In this document: piece by piece, positions 58,425 through 64,000 of the stretch | How positions within the stretch are numbered: the first letter of the stretch is position 1 | Layout of the letters: each line of letters starts with the position of its first letter | Assembly (NCBI GenBank): GCA_016858145.1 | Contig: JAEHOE010000072.1 | Coordinates: 248,001 to 312,000 of the forward strand | Source of the DNA: Edaphochlamys debaryana | Lineage: Eukaryota; Chlorophyta; Chlorophyceae; Chlamydomonadales | Reading direction: 5' to 3' | DNA: 64,000 bases | The notes under the pieces: model-generated | Database searches by the model: none | The model's input: the letters and a program-made list of their open reading frames with translations, nothing else | What the model was told of the DNA's origin: nothing | Position numbers and translations under genes: made by a program

Positions 58425-61400
58425 ATGCTCGGCGGCCTGACGCGCTGCCCGGGCGCTGAGGCGCCTGGCGCCCAGTACAGCGTGGCGACAACAGCTGTGC
58501 GGCGAGCCTCGGCGCGGGCCTTGGCGAGGGGGTCGGCTCTCCGCCAGCCACAAGGGCCAGCGCCGCGGACTTGGGTGCGTCTGGGCGCCTCCTGTGTGGG
58601 CGGCCTGTCCTGGCCCTCACCCCGGCTCTCCATCTTCTCTCCCTATACGCCCCACCTTAGCGCTTCCCCTGCCCCCACCCAGGTACTCGCCGCGCCTGCG
58701 GTAGCCCCGGCAGCCCCCCTTCCTAGCACGGCAGCGGACTCGGCGGCTGCGCCCCACCTGCCGTGGGCATCTGGGGAGGAGCAGCAACCCGAGGCCTGGG
58801 TGCCCCCAAGGAACAGGTGCGGCCTGTACGGCAGCGAGGACTAGAGGTCAGGATGGGATATGGAATCCTGAACTCATGCCCTGGCGGAGCGGAGCGGGGG
58901 GCAGCGGCTTCGGCTCGGCGGCGAGGGTCAGGGAACGACAAGGGCGTGCGCGCCCCCTGTTGCTCTTCACCCACCGGTCGTACCGTGATCCCCATTGTAC
59001 GACAGACCGGGCCTGTACGACAGCGCGGGGCGGCTGGTGCTCAAGAGCCTCACGCTGCCGGAGCTGGAGGCGTGGTGTGCTGCCGAGGGTGAGCAATGGG
59101 CAGACGAGCGCACCGGACGGTCCCGGCGCAGCGGTGTGTGGGCGCAGGGCCAAGAGGAGATGGAGCAGGGCGCGATTTCACCCATGCAAGCTGCCCACAT
59201 GCCTGGGACGCGGGGTTCCAGAGGTAGCAACCGTGAGGCATGGTAAGGGCCAGTAGGGTCCCTTGGACGGGGACCCTACTCAAGGCCCTGCCTATGCCTT
59301 GCCATGATACGCGGCAACGCTCAGCCCCTCTGATTACCACCCAACCGCCAGCACCGCTCACGCCAGCACCGCTCAACCCCTCTGACCGCCGCGTGTGACC
59401 TCTGCCTTGCCAGTTGCAATGCTAACCGGCACCGCGTCAGCCCATCTGACCGCCGCCCGCTGCCCCGCTGCAGGCGAGCCGGCGCCCGCCAACCGTGCCC
59501 TGCAGCTGTGGCGCTGGATGTACGCCGACCCGCCCGTGGCCACCCCCACGGAGGGCTGGGCGGCGTCCCTGCAGGAGACGGCGGGGCGGCAGAACGGCTT
59601 TAGCGCCAAGTTCATCGAGAAGGCGAGGTGAGGAGCCCGGGCGGGGGCTGAGCGCCGGGTTTGGGGGCGGGGGAGTGTGCGAGGTGAGCGCCGGGGGCTG
59701 CGGACCAAGAGATTCGTTGAGGTTCGAGGGCCTGGACGAGCGTTGCATGTTGGCGCAACGGCAGGCGTAGTGGCGGAGGTCCCCTAGCTGGGAGGCCCTT
59801 ACTCGCAGGGCCCGCTCAAAACGCAAGCGCCCTTTACCAGGGAAATGGCCCTGGCCGTGCTCCCTCCCGCATCGCCCTCCGCAGCCCCCGCATGACGCTT
59901 GCCGGCGGCCTGGAGCTGAAGCAGGTGGTGAGCGCCGCGGACGGAACCCGCAAGCTCGTCTTCACGCTCACAGGTGCGGTGCTCGGGGCTCGGGCGCGAA
60001 TGTCGGGGTTGGTGACTATGGGAAGGCGACAGGACCGGAACGCTGCTCGTCAGCGGGTTGGGGTTGGGCGACCGGTGACCCTAGGTTGGACGCTAAGCTA
60101 AGGTGGTACGAAACAGCTGGGCGGGGATGACCGCTGTGAGGGGAATGGCACCGAGGCGGACGGGGAGAGGTGGAAGAACTCTTGACCTGGTGCAGCGTTT
60201 CTGGGCCCAGCTGCACCCGGCCCGGCCCCGGGGGCCCTTTGCCAACCGCACGCGCCGCTCCCGCCACCGCAGAGGGCGAGGCCAAGGGCGGCAGCGTGGA
60301 GACCGTACTCATTCCGGTGGTACGGCAGGCGGGACTGCGGGACCGCCTCACCATCTGCGTCTCGTCCCAGGTACGGCAGATGGCGGTTGCAAGATCTGGA
60401 AGGAGCGCTTGGCGAGGGGCGGTCTGCCGATGGCATGGCGGGCACGCCCGCCGTAGCCACGGGTAGCCTTCTGCTCTACTTGGGGGGTGGAGGCCCCACG
60501 GCACCACCTGCCCACCCGCCCCTCCACCCGCCTGCCCCCCAGGTCGGCTGCGCCATGAACTGCCAGTTCTGCTTCACCGGGCGCATGGGCCTGCTGGGCA
60601 GCCTCAGGTGGGGCCCTGGTGGGGCATCGCGGGCTGCATCGTGTGGTCTGTGGGGGCCTTGGGGCGTGCACGAGTGGGGCCTGAGTGGGTTGGGAGTCGT
60701 ACGGCTCTTGTACGACACCACGTCCGGCCCCCCGGGAACATGTTGCTGCTGGTTACGCGGGCTACGAAGCGTGTGGGGCGGGCAAGGGGGCAGGGGTGCT
60801 CGTGCAGCATGCGTGCGACACGCCTTGACCTGCCCCTCTCCGCCTGCCCCCACCATTCGGGTCCCCAGTGCGGCCCAGATCGTGGAGCAGGTGGTGGCGG
60901 CGCGGCGGTTCCTGGCGGCGGAAGGTGGGCGGGACTGCGGTGGATGTTAGGGGAGTCGACCTGGCAGTCACCCAGGCAACGTCCTATGTGGGCTGGACAC
61001 CCACGTACACCCACATGCCCCCTGTCCTGTCCTGTCCTGTCCTGCTCTTCTGCACACCCCTGTTCCCCCTCCCCTTTCCCTTTCTTCCCCCCAACCCCCC
61101 ACCCCAGGCGACCGCACGCCCCTGACCAACCTGGTCTTCATGGGCATGGGCGAGCCCCTGCACAACACCGAGGCCGTGCTGACGGCCGCAGAGATCATGA
61201 ACCACCACCTGGTGAGCACAGCACGGCGCAGCACGGCGCAGCACACGCCGCAGCACGGGGCACCACAGCGCAGCACAGCACGTCAAGCTAGGTGCTGCCG
61301 CGGCACGCACCTCCGGCCGCCGGCGCCGCAGGCAACGTGGTGGGCAGCATTTAGCCAGGTGCAGCATCCTCAAAGCGTTCCCATCTGCAACCCCCTCCCC

Positions 61401-63061
61401 CTCCCCCTCCCCGTAGGGCCTGCACCTCTCGTACAACAAGATCACGATCTCCACCGTGGGCCTGGTGCCCGAGATGCGCCAGGTGGCGGCGCGGAGCCGG
61501 GTGCAGATGGCGCTCTCGCTGCACGCAACCACGGGTGGGGGACAGGGTGGCCGGGGGTGGGGTCGGTCTTGGGCGGTGGGGTACGGGTATTGCAGTCCGT
61601 GGTGTGCTGTGCAGGCCTTGACCGGGGCCCTACACGCCCCTGCGGTCTTGTTGAGTCATCGACCGACGCAGGGGTTGTACGTGCGTTAGAACCGTTGGCT
61701 TCTAAACCCGATCCTGACCCCTTGGCCCCCGTGCCTGGACTGACCTTGCCGACCCAACCACCCCTCCCCCGCTGCAGACGAGGTCCGCGACTGGATCGTG
61801 CCGGTCAACCGCCGGTACGACCTGGCCACCCTAACCGCCGCCCTGGAGGAGATCTTCCCGCGCAAGGAGGGCCCGCGCACACCACCGGCACCCACGCATG
61901 CGCCCGCGGACTGCGCAGAGCCCTCCGCCTCCTCCCCTTCCGCCTCCTCCACCTCGGCCCCCTCCACCTCCTCCGCCGCCGGCGAGCCTCAGCGCTGGCT
62001 CCCTCCCCTCGAGCGGCTCGCGCCCGCCCCCTCCACCTCTCCATCCTCCCCACCCTCCACCTCCGCCGCCGCCTCCTCCACGCCCTCCACAGCCGCCGGG
62101 CCCGGGCCCGTGGGCGGCTGGGAGCCGGGGTCGGGCGGGCGGTCGCTGCTGGTAGAGTACACCATGCTCTACGGCGTCAACGACACACAGGAGGACGCGC
62201 GGAGGTGGGAGAGGGGAGCGGGCGAAGCGTGAAGCGTGTCGGCAGGAGCGAGCAGAGCCTTACCGTGTGACGGCCCCAGGGGCACCAGGGCCCAGAGAGG
62301 GAGGGGGGACGCTGCGCCCCAACCCATGAAGTCCACGCGGACAGACCCCTCAGTCGCCCTTGCTCCCCACCCTCCTGCCCCCCCCCCCGCCCTCCCCCAC
62401 AGGCTGGCCTCCATGCTCTCCCGCGTCAACTGCAAGGTCAACCTCATCTGCTTCAATCCGCACGCGGGGACACGGTGGGGCATTGAGAACGCGCTAGCCG
62501 CGTGTCCAGATCAGTTGTAGGCGCAGATCCAGAACAGCTTTGTCGCCCACAGCGTGGGGCCCGGGTACCACGCGCTCAGCGTTCCTCCCCCAGGTCCGCC
62601 CTTCCTGACCCAAACCCCTCCTCCTTCCCTTTCGCCAGGTTCCGTCCGTCCACAGACGAAGCCATCTGCGCCTTCCGTTCGGTTCTCATCCAGGTGGGGG
62701 CTCAGGCGCGGGTTTGGGCGCAAGCAGCGAGTGGAGAGACAGAGGGGGGTATGGTTGTGTACCGGTACTTAGGGGGGTTGCACTCGCCGCTCGGGCGGGA
62801 TGGAGTCGGGTGAGCAGCGCAGGAATTTCACGGACCACGCTCACCTGACGTTGGCCCCTCCCACCCCCCGATGGACCCCTCCTGCCCCGCTGCCGCCCCC
62901 TGCAGTCGGGGCTGGTCTGCACCATCCGTGACAGCCGGGGCGACGATGAGATGGCGGCGTGCGGACAGCTGGGCGCCGTGGGGCTGCCCTTCCGGCCCTC
63001 GCCTATCCTGGAGCCGCCGGAGCGCTTCCGGCCCTTCCTGCTGCCGGAGGCAAAGGCGTAA
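58425..63061 (+). CDS. RlmN-like radical SAM rRNA/tRNA adenine-C2 methyltransferase
   Basis: Fourteen exons: 58425-58574, 58683-58816, 59006-59088, 59474-59627, 59885-59973, 60273-60370, 60543-60607, 60869-60924, 61108-61211, 61417-61534, 61778-62204, 62403-62474, 62639-62693 and 62906-63061. All phases agree, giving 586 residues. The radical-SAM cluster motif is GCAMNCQFCFTG in exon 7. Other family blocks are FMGMGEPLHNTEAV, ITISTVGLVPEM, SLHATTDEVRDWIVPVN, EYTMLYGVND, CFNPHAG and a final TIRDSRGDDEMAACGQL with the Cys needed for methyl transfer. RlmN-type enzymes methylate C2 of an adenosine in 23S rRNA and some tRNAs. The first roughly 90 residues look like an organelle transit region. A Ser/Pro/Ala insert of about 85 residues interrupts the domain after PRKEG. 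Confidence 0.95.
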
Positions 63062-64000
63062 CCGCAAGCGTGCACCGCAGGTCGTCGAGGGGTAGGGTTG
63101 CGGGTATCGGGCACGGAGGGATGGGCATCTGGCATCAAAGCTGCGGCCACGGGGCATCGAGAGGAGGGGAGGCTCGAGGCGGGTAGTGGTCGCAGTTTCT
63201 ATGGAAGGCCGTCTGTTGTAGTGGGGAGGGGGGAGGTTGGCTGCGCGCGAGGGGCAGGAGAGCAAGGCACATGTTGCTGTGCCCATGAACAGATGTCGAA
63301 AGGGTCACTGCTCAAGTTTGAACCTCGGCACAACGCTCTCAGAAGCTCTCAACGCACAGTAGTGAAGAGGCGAGATCTGTCTCTGCACAGCTGGGATGTG
63401 TTGTGCGCAGGCTGAGCAGAGGCTGGGCAGAGATGGGAGGTGACGGGCAATACTTGCCAGTTGCCGCTTGTCTCTTATTTGGCGCTCCGTATATGCGTGC
63501 TGCTCTAGGTGGCATAGGGCTGTTTCCAGCCAAGCGAAGCGGCTGTTGCAAGGAAGTGTGAAGGTGACCAACGCAAACGTGGCGAACTACTTTGTCTGCT
63601 CTAGCAGCCGCAAAAGCCAAAGGATCAGTCTAATGCATTTAAGCCAACTGCGTTCATCTGTCTGCGGCCCAACCGTGGTCCAACCAGCTGTCGGCACTGC
63701 TCTCCACGAGAGCAGTGCCCAACCCAATAGTTCGATTTGGAAGGTGTTTTGCAGTGTGACGCGCGTAGTCCCGGGGCGTTGTCGTGGTGCGACGTCGTGC
63801 AGGTGCAGTTTCCTTTCTTTTTAAGCCACGTTCAAGCGCTTGAATGGACTCCCCCTGAATGCATACACACTACGCTGACATAACTGATGCTTCAAACCCA
63901 ACCTAAGGAGCTCTCTCACAGAGACCTCGCTCATGAATGAAAGCCTCAAGTTGAGAGCTCTTGTAGAAACACTGCAGCATGCGCTTGCTCTTGCTGTTCC
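63062..64000. other. 3' flank of the RlmN-like gene to window end
   Basis: No further gene start, splice pattern, RNA or repeat is recognised in this 0.9 kb. Confidence 0.5.

Overview
This is nuclear DNA from a green alga, most likely a chlorophycean of the Chlamydomonas/volvocine type. The GC content is high, genes are split by many short GT-AG introns with strong CAG acceptors, and coding regions are rich in Ala, Gly, Pro and Gln. One probable TGTAA poly(A) signal is visible. There are plant-lineage proteins, such as a homologue of the land-plant 'NST1-like' family, and no operons or phage genes. I built all gene models by hand from ORFs, splice consensus and intron-phase agreement. Exon ends are predictions, not transcript evidence.

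Left part (1-27.3 kb). A partial Ala-rich gene of unknown function runs off the left edge (minus). Next is a large plus-strand gene for an NST1-like protein with a huge Gln/Ala low-complexity tail (4651-10484). A small secreted Cys-rich protein follows on the minus strand (12852-14462). A D-isomer 2-hydroxyacid dehydrogenase (GhrA-like) occurs in two nearly identical copies. The complete copy is at 15092-18430. The second, at about 23545-25969, lacks the first two exons. Between them lie a transposon relic and an HNH-nuclease-like gene (minus, 20464-22695) that carries a probable SINE in an intron.

Right part (27.5-64 kb). The most striking feature is a dispersed cluster of five related genes that I do not recognise from any named family (27518-29776, 38638-40031, 42944-44963, 48726-50289, all plus; 52501-54048, minus). 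Four begin with MG followed by Phe/Cys at positions 4-9, and one begins MGQCLS, as expected for N-myristoylated and palmitoylated proteins. All five share a short first exon, a phase-0 intron, a short second exon and a phase-1 intron before a long low-complexity exon full of RRxS sites. Four share a motif like L-x-x-x-L-x-x-x-G-M followed by basic residues. A protein kinase with a very long disordered tail (31112-37434, minus) sits between the first and second members.

The right end holds a head-to-head pair 252 bp apart: a histidine-phosphatase (phosphoglycerate-mutase-like) gene on the minus strand and an organellar-type RlmN radical-SAM RNA methyltransferase on the plus strand. Gaps between genes contain duplicated flanks, minisatellites and relics of mobile elements. 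I found no rRNA, tRNA or CRISPR array.
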